Translations under genes and position numbers: made by a program | Source: Kitasatospora sp. NBC_00315 | Lineage (GTDB): Bacteria > Actinomycetota > Actinomycetes > Streptomycetales > Streptomycetaceae | Length of the DNA stretch: 64,000 nucleotides | Direction: 5' to 3' | Assembly: GCF_041435095.1 (NCBI RefSeq) | Contig: NZ_CP108025.1 | Coordinates: 5,642,001-5,706,000, forward strand | In this document: piece after piece, positions 49,054-58,743 of the stretch | Layout: each line of letters starts with the position of its first letter | Position numbering within the stretch: the stretch's first letter is position 1 | Notes under the pieces: generated by a model | Told to the model about the DNA's origin: nothing | What the model saw: only the letters and a program-made list of their open reading frames with translations | Database searches by the model: none

Positions 49054-49989
49054 TCATTGTGCCAGGCCCGCTCCACCGGGCGGGTCGGTCGGGGAAAGGA
49101 CGCTCGGCGCCGGGCCGTTCTGGCCGGGCAGTTGGACGTCGCAGACGTCCGGGCCGTGGTCCGCGGCGCCCCGGTGGCGGCGCCGGGCGAGCGGGGCCGC
49201 GAGCAGGCTGAAGAGCGCGAAGACGGCGATCGCCAGCAGCACGATGGCGGGGCCGGAGGGCACGTCCACCTGGTACGAGCCGGTGACACCCGCCAGCGAG
49301 ACGACGACCCCGAGGGCGATGGCGGCGGCCTGGGTGGCCGCGAAGGACCGGGTGAGCTGCTGCGCGGCCACCACCGGGACCACCATCAGGGCACTCACCA
49401 GCAGCAGCCCGACCACCCGCATGGCGACCGTGACGGTCACGGCGGCCATCACCGCGAGCAGCAGGTTGAGGAAGCGCACCGGCAGACCGGTGACCCGGGC
49501 GAACTCCTCGTCCTGGCAGATCGCGAAGAGCTGGCGGCGCAGGCCCACGGTGACGGCGATGACGACCGCGCCGAGGATCGCGATGGTCGCCAGGTCGGCC
49601 GGGGCGACGGTGAGGATCGATCCCCAGAGGTAGCTCTCCAGGCTTCCGGATCCGGCCTGCGCGGAGAGCGAGACGAGCAGCTTTCCGCAGGCCATGCCGC
49701 CGTAGAAGAGCATCGCGAGGGCGATGTCGCCGCGCTGGTTGCCGCGCGAGCGGACCAGCTCCATGGCGACCGCGCCCAGGACGCACACCAGCACGGCCAT
49801 CCAGACCGGGCTGGTCTGGAACAGGAAGCCGAGGCCGACGCCGGTCATCGCCACGTGGCCCATGCCGTCGCCCATCAGGGCCTGGCGTCGCTGCACCAGG
49901 TAGATCCCGACGGCGGGCGCCGTGACGCCGACCAGGACGGCGGCGAGCAGGGCCCGCTGCATGAAGTCGTAGGAGAGCATCTCGGTCAT
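49054..49989 (-). CDS. znuB: Zinc ABC transporter permease
   Basis: A 311-residue membrane protein with about eight helices, typical of the ABC-3 family: MTEMLSYDFMQRALLAAVLVGVTAPAVG, RQALMGDGMGHVAMTGVGLG, and MRVVGLLLVSALMVVPVVAAQQLT are characteristic. The C-terminal 40 residues are Pro-rich. Its ATG overlaps the znuC stop (ATGA), indicating translational coupling. It forms the membrane channel for zinc uptake with ZnuC and the binding protein ZnuA. Confidence 0.94.
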   Translation of the reverse strand: MTEMLSYDFMQRALLAAVLVGVTAPAVGIYLVQRRQALMGDGMGHVAMTGVGLGFLFQTSPVWMAVLVCVLGAVAMELVRSRGNQRGDIALAMLFYGGMACGKLLVSLSAQAGSGSLESYLWGSILTVAPADLATIAILGAVVIAVTVGLRRQLFAICQDEEFARVTGLPVRFLNLLLAVMAAVTVTVAMRVVGLLLVSALMVVPVVAAQQLTRSFAATQAAAIALGVVVSLAGVTGSYQVDVPSGPAIVLLAIAVFALFSLLAAPLARRRHRGAADHGPDVCDVQLPGQNGPAPSVLSPTDPPGGAGLAQ

Positions 49990-50792
49990 GCCAGCAGCCC
50001 CGGGGTGGTCAGGCCGGCCCGCGTCCGGTGGTCGTCGGCGTGCGGGTGGACGTGGTCGTGTCCGGGCAGCGCGTGCAGCCCGGTGTTGGGAACCGGCGGG
50101 CCGTCGTGGGCCACGCAGCCGTCGCGCAGGACGACGGCGCGGTCGATCAGCGGCTCCAGCGGCCCGAGTTCGTGCAGGACGAGCAGGACGGCGCTGCCGC
50201 GCGCGACCTCGCTGCGCAGGGTGTCGGCCAGCACCTGCTGGCTGGCGGCGTCGACGCCGGCCATCGGCTCGTCCATGATCAGCAGGTCGGGGGAGCCGAC
50301 CAGGGCGCGGGCGATCAGGACCCGCTGCTGCTGGCCGCCGGACAGGTCGGCGACGCCGTCGCCGGCGCGGTCCAGCATGCCGACGGCGGCGAGCGCGCGG
50401 TCCACGGCCTCACGGTCCCTGCGGCGGAAGGGCAGCAGGCCGTGCTGGGGGAGACGGCCGGTGGAGACCACCTCGCGGACGGTCGCCGGGACGCCGCCGG
50501 CGGCGGTGGTGCGCTGCGGGACGTAGCCGATCCGGTGCCAGTGCCGGAACTTCGCGTACGGCGTGCCGAACAGCTCCAGGCCGCCGCGCTCCAGCGGGAC
50601 GGCGCCGATCACGGTCTTGACGGTGGTGGACTTGCCGGAGCCGTTGGCGCCGAGCAGGGCCACCACCTCGCCGGGGCGCACGGTGAGGTCGATGCCGCGC
50701 AGCACCGGCCGTCCGCCGAGCGAGGCGACGGCGTCGGACAGGCGGACGGCCGCGGGTGCGGCCGCTCCGGTGCGGGAGGTCTGGTGGGGCAT
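49986..50792 (-). CDS. znuC: Zinc ABC transporter ATP-binding protein
   Basis: A 268-residue ATPase. Walker A GANGSGKST, signature LSGGQQQR, Walker B LLIMDEPMAGVD, and H-loop ending VLHELGPL. The C-terminal extension carries a His-rich stretch (HALPGHDHVHPHADDH) likely binding zinc. ATG 50790-50792 complement; znuB follows with overlapping stop/start. Confidence 0.94.
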   Translation of the reverse strand: MPHQTSRTGAAAPAAVRLSDAVASLGGRPVLRGIDLTVRPGEVVALLGANGSGKSTTVKTVIGAVPLERGGLELFGTPYAKFRHWHRIGYVPQRTTAAGGVPATVREVVSTGRLPQHGLLPFRRRDREAVDRALAAVGMLDRAGDGVADLSGGQQQRVLIARALVGSPDLLIMDEPMAGVDAASQQVLADTLRSEVARGSAVLLVLHELGPLEPLIDRAVVLRDGCVAHDGPPVPNTGLHALPGHDHVHPHADDHRTRAGLTTPGLLA

Positions 50793-50806
50793 GGTGTGAC
50801 GTCCTG

Positions 50807-51769
50807 TCAGCTGGTGGCGCCGAGCGCGGCCCGCAGGTTGGTGAGGTTCTGCTTCATGACCGTCAGGTAGTCGGCCCCGGGGGCGCCGCCGGCCGACTCC
50901 GGCTTGATGCCCTCGATCGGGTCCAGCACGGCGGTCCTCAGACCGAGGTCCTCGGCGACGGTGCCGGCCAGCTTGGGATTGACCAGCGCCTCGAAGAAGA
51001 TCGTGGTGACGCCGTTGTCCCGGGCCGCCTTCTGCACCTCGGCGAGCCGGGCCGGGGTGGGCTCGGCCTCGGGGTCGACCCCGTTGACGGCCACCTGGGT
51101 GAGGCCGTAGTGGTCGGCGAGGTAGCCGAAAGCGGCGTGGCTGGTGACGAAGGTCCTGGTCCGGGTGTTCTGCAGGCCGTCCTGGAACTCCTGGTCCAGG
51201 ACGCCGAGCTTCTTCACCAGGTCGTCGGTGTTGCGGCGGTAGTCGGCGGCGTGCTCGGGGTCGGCCGCGGCGAACTCGCTGCCGACGCTCGCGGCGATCG
51301 CGGCGTAACGGGTCGGGTCCAGCCAGACGTGCGGGTCGCCGCCGGACTCCGGGTGCCGGTGGCCGTCGGCGCTCTCGGTGCCCTCGTCCAGGTGGTGGTC
51401 GACCAGCGGGCTCGCGGCGGTGGCGTCCACGACGTGCTTCGCGTGGGACTGCGCGACGGCCTGGTCGACGGTGGGCTGCAGACCCTTGAGATAGACCACC
51501 GCGTCGGCCTTCTGGAGCGAGCCGACCTGCTTGGCGGTGAGTTCCAGATCGTGCGGCTCGACGCCCGCCGCCGTCAGGTCGGTGACCTTCACGTGCTCGC
51601 CGCCGATCTGCGCGGCGAGGAACTCCAGGGGATAGAAGGACGCGACGACGTGCAGCCTGCCGTCCGAGCCGCCGGCGCTGCTGCTCCCGCCGCAGGCGGA
51701 CAGCGCCAGGGCACCGACCGTGGCGGCGGCCAGGGCTATGGAGCGGGGAGCGCGTCGGGTCATCGTCAT
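50807..51769 (-). CDS. znuA: Zinc ABC transporter substrate-binding lipoprotein
   Basis: A 320-residue extracellular lipoprotein starting at ATG 51767-51769 (complement), MTMTRRAPRS. The signal peptide ends in the lipobox LSACGG. The mature protein has VASFYPLEFLAAQIGGEH, the metal ligands VEPHDLELTAK and AAFGYLADHYGL, and a central His/acidic loop (DHHLDEGTESADGHRHPESGGDPH) typical of ZnuA. Zinc supply by high affinity uptake, controlled by the Zur boxes at its promoter. Upstream ATG codons (51784 and 51778) lie within the promoter/Zur box and are less likely starts. First gene of znuACB. Confidence 0.93.
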   Translation of the reverse strand: MTMTRRAPRSIALAAATVGALALSACGGSSSAGGSDGRLHVVASFYPLEFLAAQIGGEHVKVTDLTAAGVEPHDLELTAKQVGSLQKADAVVYLKGLQPTVDQAVAQSHAKHVVDATAASPLVDHHLDEGTESADGHRHPESGGDPHVWLDPTRYAAIAASVGSEFAAADPEHAADYRRNTDDLVKKLGVLDQEFQDGLQNTRTRTFVTSHAAFGYLADHYGLTQVAVNGVDPEAEPTPARLAEVQKAARDNGVTTIFFEALVNPKLAGTVAEDLGLRTAVLDPIEGIKPESAGGAPGADYLTVMKQNLTNLRAALGATS

Positions 51770-51783
51770 GACAACCATTCTCA
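51769..51783. promoter_or_regulatory. Zur box 2 (promoter-proximal)
   Basis: The 15-base site (minus strand TGAGAATGGTTGTCA) matches the Streptomyces Zur consensus TGAAAATGATTTTCA at 12 of 15 positions. It lies over the -10 element and the start point of znuA. Its centre is 22 bases from box 1. Confidence 0.8.
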
Positions 51784-51806
51784 TCTTATGTGGAAATGAT
51801 TGTCAA
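51777..51806 (-). promoter_or_regulatory. znuA promoter, probably leaderless
   Basis: TTGACA (51806-51801) and GAGAAT (51782-51777) are 18 bases apart on the minus strand. The start point predicted 7 bases after the -10 falls on the A of the ATG at 51769, so znuA mRNA is probably leaderless. Both Zur boxes overlap this promoter. Confidence 0.7.
51791..51805. promoter_or_regulatory. Zur box 1 (promoter -35 region)
   Basis: TGGAAATGATTGTCA matches the Zur consensus TGAAAATGATTTTCA at 13 of 15 positions and overlaps the -35 of the znuA promoter. With zinc, Zur dimers on both boxes should block RNA polymerase. Confidence 0.9.
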
Positions 51807-52009
51807 CTCACTCGTTCGGGTCAATCGGACGGGTCCGTCGGGCGTCGCGCGGCCCCCGTCGTCCGCCCGGCATCCACCGGCCACCGGCCGGGTGCCCCCC
51901 GGCCGATACCGATTTGAACCCGGTACCCGTATGGCCGGTAACCTCTGAGGTATTCGGGTACGAGCAACCAGCCGTGCCCTGACCGTGCCGTCGTTATGAA
52001 GAGAGCACT

Positions 52010-53392
<1,383 letters not shown>

Positions 53393-53396
53393 CCGC

Positions 53397-53450
53397 ACGC
53401 CCCGAAGGCCCCCGCCCGCCGTCACGGCGGGCGGGGGCCTTCGCCGTGGC
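53397..53450. repeat. First copy of 54-bp terminator repeat
   Basis: Identical over 54 bases to 55183-55236. It contains an 18-bp perfect hairpin, 53403-53420 with 53426-53443, loop GTCAC, ending the glyS transcript. Confidence 0.95.
53403..53443 (+). terminator. Terminator after glyS
   Basis: Eighteen-pair perfect stem starting CGAAGGCCCCC, GC-rich, 5-base loop, 10 bases after the glyS stop. Confidence 0.9.
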
Positions 53451-53472
53451 CGGTCCACCGCCGGAAAACGCG

Positions 53473-53502
53473 TTGTCCCGCCAGGGGGTGCTCCGACATG
53501 AT
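53473..53502 (+). promoter_or_regulatory. Candidate promoter of the secreted repeat-protein gene
   Basis: TTGTCC (53473-53478) and CATGAT (53497-53502) are 18 bases apart, with GCTCCG/CGGAGC arms flanking the -10. The transcript would start near 53509, giving a leader of about 45 bases with GGGGGAG before the ATG. Confidence 0.4.
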
Positions 53503-53552
53503 CCGGAGCGGCGAGATCGATCGCACAGCTGTTTCCATCAAGGGGGAGTCAC

Positions 53553-55151
53553 ATGAGTCGTACCGCAACCGGGTTGCCGGGCCTCGCCGCGGCAGCCGCG
53601 TTCGCGCTGGCCGCCGGACTGCTCGCCGCACCGGCCGCCGCCGCGGCGGACGGTGCTCCGGTGAGCGGCCCGAGGACGCTGCCGAGCCCCGGCTTCGCCG
53701 CCACCGGAGTGCACAGCGGCTGCGGCGACGCGGGCGAGCCCGGATGGATCAACACCGCGGCTCCGACGCTCACGGTCACCTCGACCGTCCCGGACGTCCG
53801 CTTCACCGTCCGCGACGACGCCACCTCCGCCCACACCAAGGTGTTCGACGCCACCGCGCAGACCTCCGCCGGCAGCGCCCAGGTCGCCGTGACCGGGCTG
53901 ACGGACGGCCACGCGTACAGCTGGCGCGCCAAGGGCGTGCAGGCGGACGGCCCGACCGACGCCTGCCGCTTCCGGGTCGACGCCACGGCCCCCGCGCAGC
54001 CCACCGTGGAGTCCACCGACTTCCCGTCCGCCGGCACTCCGGCGAAGTACGCGGGGCAGAGCGGCCTGTTCACGTTCCGGGCGACGGACGCGGCCTCGGG
54101 TGTGGCGTGCTACCACTACACCCTCGGCCTGTACCCCGACCGGGGGAACGACTGCACGGCCCGGGGCAGCGTCCTGGCCGGTCCCGACGGACTCGTGACG
54201 GTGCCGATCCGGCCGACCTCCTGGGGCACCAACACCCTCACCCTCACCGCTGTCGACAACGCGGGCAACGTGACCTGGCCGACGAGCTACACGTTCTACG
54301 CGCCGTCGAACCCGAGCCCGCCGGCCGTCCCCGGGGACGTCGACGGAGACGGAGTCCCGGACATCCCGCTGCCCGACTCGGCCGGGAACCTCCAGATCAT
54401 CAGCGCGGCCGCGTCCAGCGCCCGGCCGACCTCCACCGTCGCGGCCGGCTACGCGCCGAACCGGCAGAGCTGGGCGGGCTACCAGCTCGCCCACCGGGGC
54501 TGGGGCCAGTGGCACGCACCGATGGACGACCTGATCGCGTTCGCGCCCGGGACCTACGCTCCCTCGTTCTACCGGAACAGCGACTACGGGACCTTCGCCG
54601 CCGGCAGCATCAGGCTGACGCGCCCGGCCGACGACCCCTTTGCCGAGGAGCCGACCTTCCCGGCCGACTTCCCGGCCGACTGGTCGAAGACCGACCAGCT
54701 GGTCGCCCTCGGCGCGCTGGGCCAGGACCAGCAGTCCTCGCTGCTGACGGTCGAGGCCGGTGACCTCTGGCTGCTCACCGACCCGTCGAACTACTCCTTC
54801 TCGACGGTGCGCAAGCTCGGCGCGGGCTCCTGGACCGGCTACGAGCTGATCGCTCCCGGCAAGGCCGCCGACGGCTCGCTGGCCCTGTGGTCCCGGGAGA
54901 AGGCGTCCGGCACCCTGCGCAGCTACCCCATCGCCCACAACGCGGACGGCAGCTGGGACTTCGCCGCCCTGGCCGATCCGGCGTCCGGCACCGTGATCGG
55001 GAACTTCCCGCTCGCCGACTACCCGGTTCTGGGCAGCTCCGGTGACGGCAACGGCGACGGAAGGCCGGATCTGTACGCCGTCACCGCCACCCGTCACCTG
55101 CTCACCTTCGACGGCGTCAGCACGCCCAGGGATCTCGGTCCGCTGGCCTGA
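53553..55151 (+). CDS. Secreted FG-GAP/VCBS-like repeat protein
   Basis: A 532-residue exported protein. The first 31 residues form a signal peptide (RTATGLPGLAAAAAFALAAGLLAAPAAAAA split by positively charged start and Ala-rich cleavage zone). An N-terminal fibronectin/Ig-like segment carries several Cys (HSGCGDAGEPG, DACRFRVDA, GVACYHYTL). The C-terminal half contains FG-GAP-like repeats with calcium-loop motifs GDVDGDGVPDI and GDGNGDGRPDLY. Likely surface or matrix adhesin or glycan-binding; function unknown. It lies between two identical 54-bp terminator copies, suggesting recent insertion beside glyS. Confidence 0.85.
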   Translation: MSRTATGLPGLAAAAAFALAAGLLAAPAAAAADGAPVSGPRTLPSPGFAATGVHSGCGDAGEPGWINTAAPTLTVTSTVPDVRFTVRDDATSAHTKVFDATAQTSAGSAQVAVTGLTDGHAYSWRAKGVQADGPTDACRFRVDATAPAQPTVESTDFPSAGTPAKYAGQSGLFTFRATDAASGVACYHYTLGLYPDRGNDCTARGSVLAGPDGLVTVPIRPTSWGTNTLTLTAVDNAGNVTWPTSYTFYAPSNPSPPAVPGDVDGDGVPDIPLPDSAGNLQIISAAASSARPTSTVAAGYAPNRQSWAGYQLAHRGWGQWHAPMDDLIAFAPGTYAPSFYRNSDYGTFAAGSIRLTRPADDPFAEEPTFPADFPADWSKTDQLVALGALGQDQQSSLLTVEAGDLWLLTDPSNYSFSTVRKLGAGSWTGYELIAPGKAADGSLALWSREKASGTLRSYPIAHNADGSWDFAALADPASGTVIGNFPLADYPVLGSSGDGNGDGRPDLYAVTATRHLLTFDGVSTPRDLGPLA

Positions 55152-55182
55152 CGTCAGTACCGTCGGCGCCATCAGGACCTCG

Positions 55183-55236
55183 ACGCCCCGAAGGCCCCCG
55201 CCCGCCGTCACGGCGGGCGGGGGCCTTCGCCGTGGC
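55183..55236. repeat. Second copy of 54-bp terminator repeat
   Basis: Identical to 53397-53450 (54 of 54 bases). Its hairpin (55189-55229) ends the secreted-protein gene and can also terminate the convergent gene 55246. Confidence 0.95.
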
Positions 55237-55245
55237 GCGCCGGCG

Positions 55246-56598
55246 TCAGCGTCGGCCGCGGCGGGCCCGGGTGGGCTCGGCGGGGACGGTCGGCAGGCCG
55301 GCCGCGCGCAGGGCGGCCACGGCGTCCCGGCGGCGGCCCTCCTCGGCCTCGCCGAGGGCCGCCAGCAGTGCGCCGTACAGGGCCGGGGTGGTGGCGAGGG
55401 CCGCGCCGACCTGGGCCAGGTCGGCGGGCCGGCGCAGCGTCACCAGTTCGCGCAGCAGGGCGACCGCCAGTGGTCCGTCCAGGGCCGTGACCAGGGCGGA
55501 CGCCTCCGGGACCGACCGGGCGGCGGCCTGGTGCAGCAGGGTGCGGGTGTCGGCCGGACGACCGGCCGCGTGCAGGTGGTCGGCCAGCGCCGCCAGGTCG
55601 GCGGGCGGCGCCGACCCCCACTCCCAGAGCAGGGTCTGCCCGTCGGCGCCCTGGCCGCAGCGCTCCAGCGCGGCCAGCAGCTCGGGCAGGGCGGCCGCCG
55701 GATAGCCCCACAGGGCGTGGAACAGCTCCGCGGCCTCGCCGACCAGAGCGGCCCGCCGCAGCTCGGCGAGGGTGGCGGCCGCGTGGTCGGGCGAGCCGTG
55801 GGCGACGGCGCGGGCGAGGTAGGCCGCGGCGCCCGCCGGGCCACCGGAGCGCAGCAGGCCCGCCAGCCGGGCGACGTCCGCCGGGGCGAGGGTGACGGCG
55901 CCCTGGGCGACCAGGGCGGCCGACTCGTGCGCGGAGCCGCGTCCGTGCAGTGCGGTGATCCGTTCGGCGAGGGCGTTGAGTTCGGCGGCGGTGCGCGGGC
56001 GCGGGGCGGGTGGCCGCGCGCGCTCCGTCGTCGCCGTCCGGTCCGGTTGGCCGGCCGGCGGAGGGGTGTCCGGGCCGGTGCCGGTGGCGCCTCGGGCGCC
56101 GCCGAACCGCGCGCCCGTGACGTGCGGCGTGCTGGGCACCGGCGGAGCGGGCGCCTGGACGGGCGGCGCGGCGGGCTCCTGCTCGTACACGCCGCCGAAG
56201 CGGGCCCCGGTCGGGCGCTTGCGGGTGGGCCCGGCGGCGGGCGCGGGCGCGGGGGCGGCCGCGGGCGCCGGCGAGGGCGCGGGGGATTGGTGCAGGCGCA
56301 GCTCGTCCTCGACGGCCAGCAGGCGTTCGCTCAGCTCCAGGCAGCGTGCTCCGAGCCCCTCCCGCAGGTTCCGCGCCTGGTCGAGCCGCCGCAGCAGCTC
56401 CGGGTCCGGCTGCCCCTGCGGCTGCGCGTACCGGTGGTCGGTGCCCGGCAGGCCCGCGTCCCGTACCGCGTCGGCCAGCCGCCGTTCGCGCTGGGTTGCG
56501 TACTGCCGTGCGCGCAGCAGTTCGTCGAGCTCCGCCCGCAGCGCCTGGGCGTCCTGCTCCACCGATGGGCGGAGGTTGTTCTCCTGGTGCACCGTCAC
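55246..56598 (-). CDS. Pro/Ala-rich coiled-coil hypothetical protein
   Basis: A 450-residue cytoplasmic protein starting MTVHQENNLRPSVEQDAQALRAEL. Residues 10-95 form a coiled coil (LDELLRARQYATQRERRLADAVRD, LDQARNLREGLGARCLELSERLLAVEDEL). A Pro/Ala linker with two TGARFGG repeats follows, and the C-terminal half is a helical solenoid (LNALAERITALHGRG, VALAGLLRSGGPAGAAAYLARAVAHGSP) with repeated amphipathic helices. No catalytic motif. The GTG at 56596-56598 (complement) is chosen after GGAGAGG; another GTG precedes it directly. It lies downstream of a polytopic membrane protein gene, 116 bases away. Confidence 0.75.
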   Translation of the reverse strand: MTVHQENNLRPSVEQDAQALRAELDELLRARQYATQRERRLADAVRDAGLPGTDHRYAQPQGQPDPELLRRLDQARNLREGLGARCLELSERLLAVEDELRLHQSPAPSPAPAAAPAPAPAAGPTRKRPTGARFGGVYEQEPAAPPVQAPAPPVPSTPHVTGARFGGARGATGTGPDTPPPAGQPDRTATTERARPPAPRPRTAAELNALAERITALHGRGSAHESAALVAQGAVTLAPADVARLAGLLRSGGPAGAAAYLARAVAHGSPDHAAATLAELRRAALVGEAAELFHALWGYPAAALPELLAALERCGQGADGQTLLWEWGSAPPADLAALADHLHAAGRPADTRTLLHQAAARSVPEASALVTALDGPLAVALLRELVTLRRPADLAQVGAALATTPALYGALLAALGEAEEGRRRDAVAALRAAGLPTVPAEPTRARRGRR

Positions 56599-56714
56599 CA
56601 CGTCGTCCGACCTCTCCACCGCGCCCCGGGCCCTACTGCTCCACCCCGACCGCCCCACTCCGACTGCCCCACCCTGACTGCCGGTCATCCTCGCGGGGCG
56701 ATACGGCGGTCGTG

Positions 56715-57935
56715 TTACGGCGGTGAGTCGGCTTGTTTTCGGAGCGCGTCGGCGCCCGCGTCGGCGAGTGCGCAGACGCCGATCACCGTCAGCAGGAAGG
56801 CTGTTGCGGCGCGGAGCAGGCCGGCCTCGTAGTACGCGTCGGTGGTCCACCGGGCGGCCGCCCAGCCGGCTGCCGCCGCGGCCGGGAGGGCCGCGGCGAG
56901 CCCGATCCAGGCTCCTGCGCCGGCCCGTTCCCCCCGGGCGCCCGCCGCCGCCCGCAGCACGACCAGCAGGCCGGCGCCCGCGGCGAGTGCGGGGCCGGCG
57001 AAGGAGCCGCCGTATCGGATCGCCAGCGCCGGGACGAGGAACAGGACCAGGGCGCGGCCCAGCCCGGCGGCCACCGTGGCCACGGCCGGCCCGGCGGGCG
57101 CCCCGGCCCGGCCGTACGAGGCGGCGTACCGGGCGCCCGCCAGTACCGCCAGCGCCAGGGCCGCGTCCGGCAGCCGTCCGCCGAGGCGGGAGAGGTTGTA
57201 GAGCAGCGCGGTGTCGTACACGACCAGCACCAGCGAGCCCAGCGCCCACAGCGAGACGCCGAACAGCAGCAGACCCCTGGCCGAGACCGGCCGCAGCGGC
57301 CCGCGTTCGCGCCCTGCCAGCACCCGGATCAGCACCGGGGTGACCAGGGCGGAGAGCACCCGCAGGGCAATGTCGTCCACCGTGTACGGGTTGCGCAGAT
57401 CCCACTCGACCAGGCAGAACGCCGCCGTGTAGGAGGCCGCGGCGAGCGGCACCAGCGCGGAGCGCGCCACCCGCCGGTACAGCCCGGCGTCCAGCCAGCG
57501 CAGCACGGTGGCGAACGCCAGCAGCACGAAGGGGAGTTCCAGGAACGCCTGGACGCGCAGCACCGAGGGCGCCAGCAGTTCGGGCACGGGCATGTGCGCG
57601 GCGAGCCGTCGGACGAGGCCGCCGTCGGCCGTGGCGAACCAGCCGGGCGGCAGGTAGCGGGCGACGAAGGAGGTGTCCCCGCCGTGCACCCGCAGGACGT
57701 ACACCGCGAACAGCAGCTGGTTGAGGTAGATCAGCGCCACCACCGCCGCCAGCGCCGCCCCCGGGCCGAAGACCCTTCGGTCGGTGGCGGGCCCGGGTGT
57801 CGCCCGCGGGGCGGACGCCCCCGCGGCGGCGGGGCGTTCGGGCGTCGGCCCGCGCAGGACGCGCGGCGCCGCGACCACCGCCGCGACGGCCGACACCACC
57901 ACGGTGACGTTCAGGCCCGGGGCCAGGAGCGACAT
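56715..57935 (-). CDS. Polytopic membrane protein, unknown
   Basis: A 406-residue protein with about ten hydrophobic helices, starting MSLLAPGLNVTVVVSAVAAVV at ATG 57933-57935 (complement) after GAGGGGG. Soluble outer loops include HGGDTSFVARYLPPGWFATADGGLVRRL between the second and third helices; conserved-looking charged sites include VEWDLRNPYTVDD. No transporter or enzyme motif recognised. The start overlaps nothing but lies 11 bases from the NADAR stop, suggesting one operon NADAR, membrane protein, coiled-coil protein. Confidence 0.75.
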   Translation of the reverse strand: MSLLAPGLNVTVVVSAVAAVVAAPRVLRGPTPERPAAAGASAPRATPGPATDRRVFGPGAALAAVVALIYLNQLLFAVYVLRVHGGDTSFVARYLPPGWFATADGGLVRRLAAHMPVPELLAPSVLRVQAFLELPFVLLAFATVLRWLDAGLYRRVARSALVPLAAASYTAAFCLVEWDLRNPYTVDDIALRVLSALVTPVLIRVLAGRERGPLRPVSARGLLLFGVSLWALGSLVLVVYDTALLYNLSRLGGRLPDAALALAVLAGARYAASYGRAGAPAGPAVATVAAGLGRALVLFLVPALAIRYGGSFAGPALAAGAGLLVVLRAAAGARGERAGAGAWIGLAAALPAAAAAGWAAARWTTDAYYEAGLLRAATAFLLTVIGVCALADAGADALRKQADSPP

Positions 57936-57946
57936 CCGGGCCCCCC

Positions 57947-58561
57947 TCAGCCACTCAGCCGGGTACGGGCCTCCATCAGCGCGAAGCCGAGCAGGTTCAG
58001 CCCCCGCCACTGCGCCGGCCGGACGGCGTTCTCGTGGTCGGCCGCGAGCCCGATGCCCCAGATCCGGTCCATCGGGCTGGCCTCCACCAGCACCCGCTGC
58101 GAGGTACCCAGCAGATACGTCCGCAGCGCCTCGTCCTGCCCGAACTTGGCGACGCTGCCCGCCACCACCAGTTCGAACCGACCGGCCACCCAGCGCTCCT
58201 CGTCGAAGCCCGCCACCTGCCGCCCGAGCGCCTTGGCCTCGGCGGGGGTGCGGGCCCGGAGGATGCGCGGGACGATCCGCTCGTCGCCGAACATCCGGGC
58301 CTTGCCCGCCATCATCCAGTGCTCGGCCGTCGGGTACTCGACCCCGTCGACCACGAAGCGCGAGGGCCACCACTGGCTCAGCGCCCCCGGGCCGACCTGC
58401 CCGTCGCGCTGCGGCCGGTGGCCCCAGAACAGCAGGTACTTCGGGTGCCCGCCGGCTGCCACCAGGGCGGTGAGTTCCTCCCGGGTACGGGCTTCAGCGG
58501 GCTTGCCGGGAGTGGTGGCCGTGCTGGGCGTGGTGGGAGTGGTGGGACGGGCGGTCGTCAT
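57947..58561 (-). CDS. NADAR family protein (YbiA-like)
   Basis: A 204-residue protein with the NADAR fold: YLLFWGHRPQ, LSQWWPSRFVVDGVEYPTAEHWMMAGKARMFGD, LGRQVAGFDEERWVAGRFELVVAGSVAKFGQ and DRIWGIGLAADH are the family blocks. Family members hydrolyse N-glycosidic bonds, including in riboflavin intermediates (YbiA) and ADP-ribosyl-guanine in nucleic acids. The first 25 residues are Thr/Pro-rich. ATG 58559-58561 (complement) follows GAGGA. Downstream genes encode membrane and coiled-coil proteins of unknown role. Confidence 0.88.
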   Translation of the reverse strand: MTTARPTTPTTPSTATTPGKPAEARTREELTALVAAGGHPKYLLFWGHRPQRDGQVGPGALSQWWPSRFVVDGVEYPTAEHWMMAGKARMFGDERIVPRILRARTPAEAKALGRQVAGFDEERWVAGRFELVVAGSVAKFGQDEALRTYLLGTSQRVLVEASPMDRIWGIGLAADHENAVRPAQWRGLNLLGFALMEARTRLSG

Positions 58562-58636
58562 GGGGGCATCCTCGCACCGCCGGCTGGAGTCGGGCGCGGG
58601 CTTTTCCGCAGCCCGGGCGCCGTCCGCCGTCCGCCG

Positions 58637-58712
58637 CCCGCAGCCCGCCGCCGTCCGCTGCCGTCCGCCGCCGCCCGCCCGCAGCCCGCCGCCGTCCGCT
58701 GCCGTCCGCCGC
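58637..58712. repeat. 35-bp direct repeat, period 41
   Basis: A 35-base unit beginning CCCGCAGCCCGCCG occurs at 58637-58671 and 58678-58712, separated by 6 bases, in the gap between the NADAR gene start and the next gene. Confidence 0.85.
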
Positions 58713-58743
58713 TGCCACCCCGCCCCGCGCGGCGGCCGGTGCG

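Noticed and set aside
58637-58712. The 35-bp duplicate as an attachment site or transposon end
   Set aside because: Direct repeats of very low complexity without integrase or transposase and without target duplications; it looks like local slippage.
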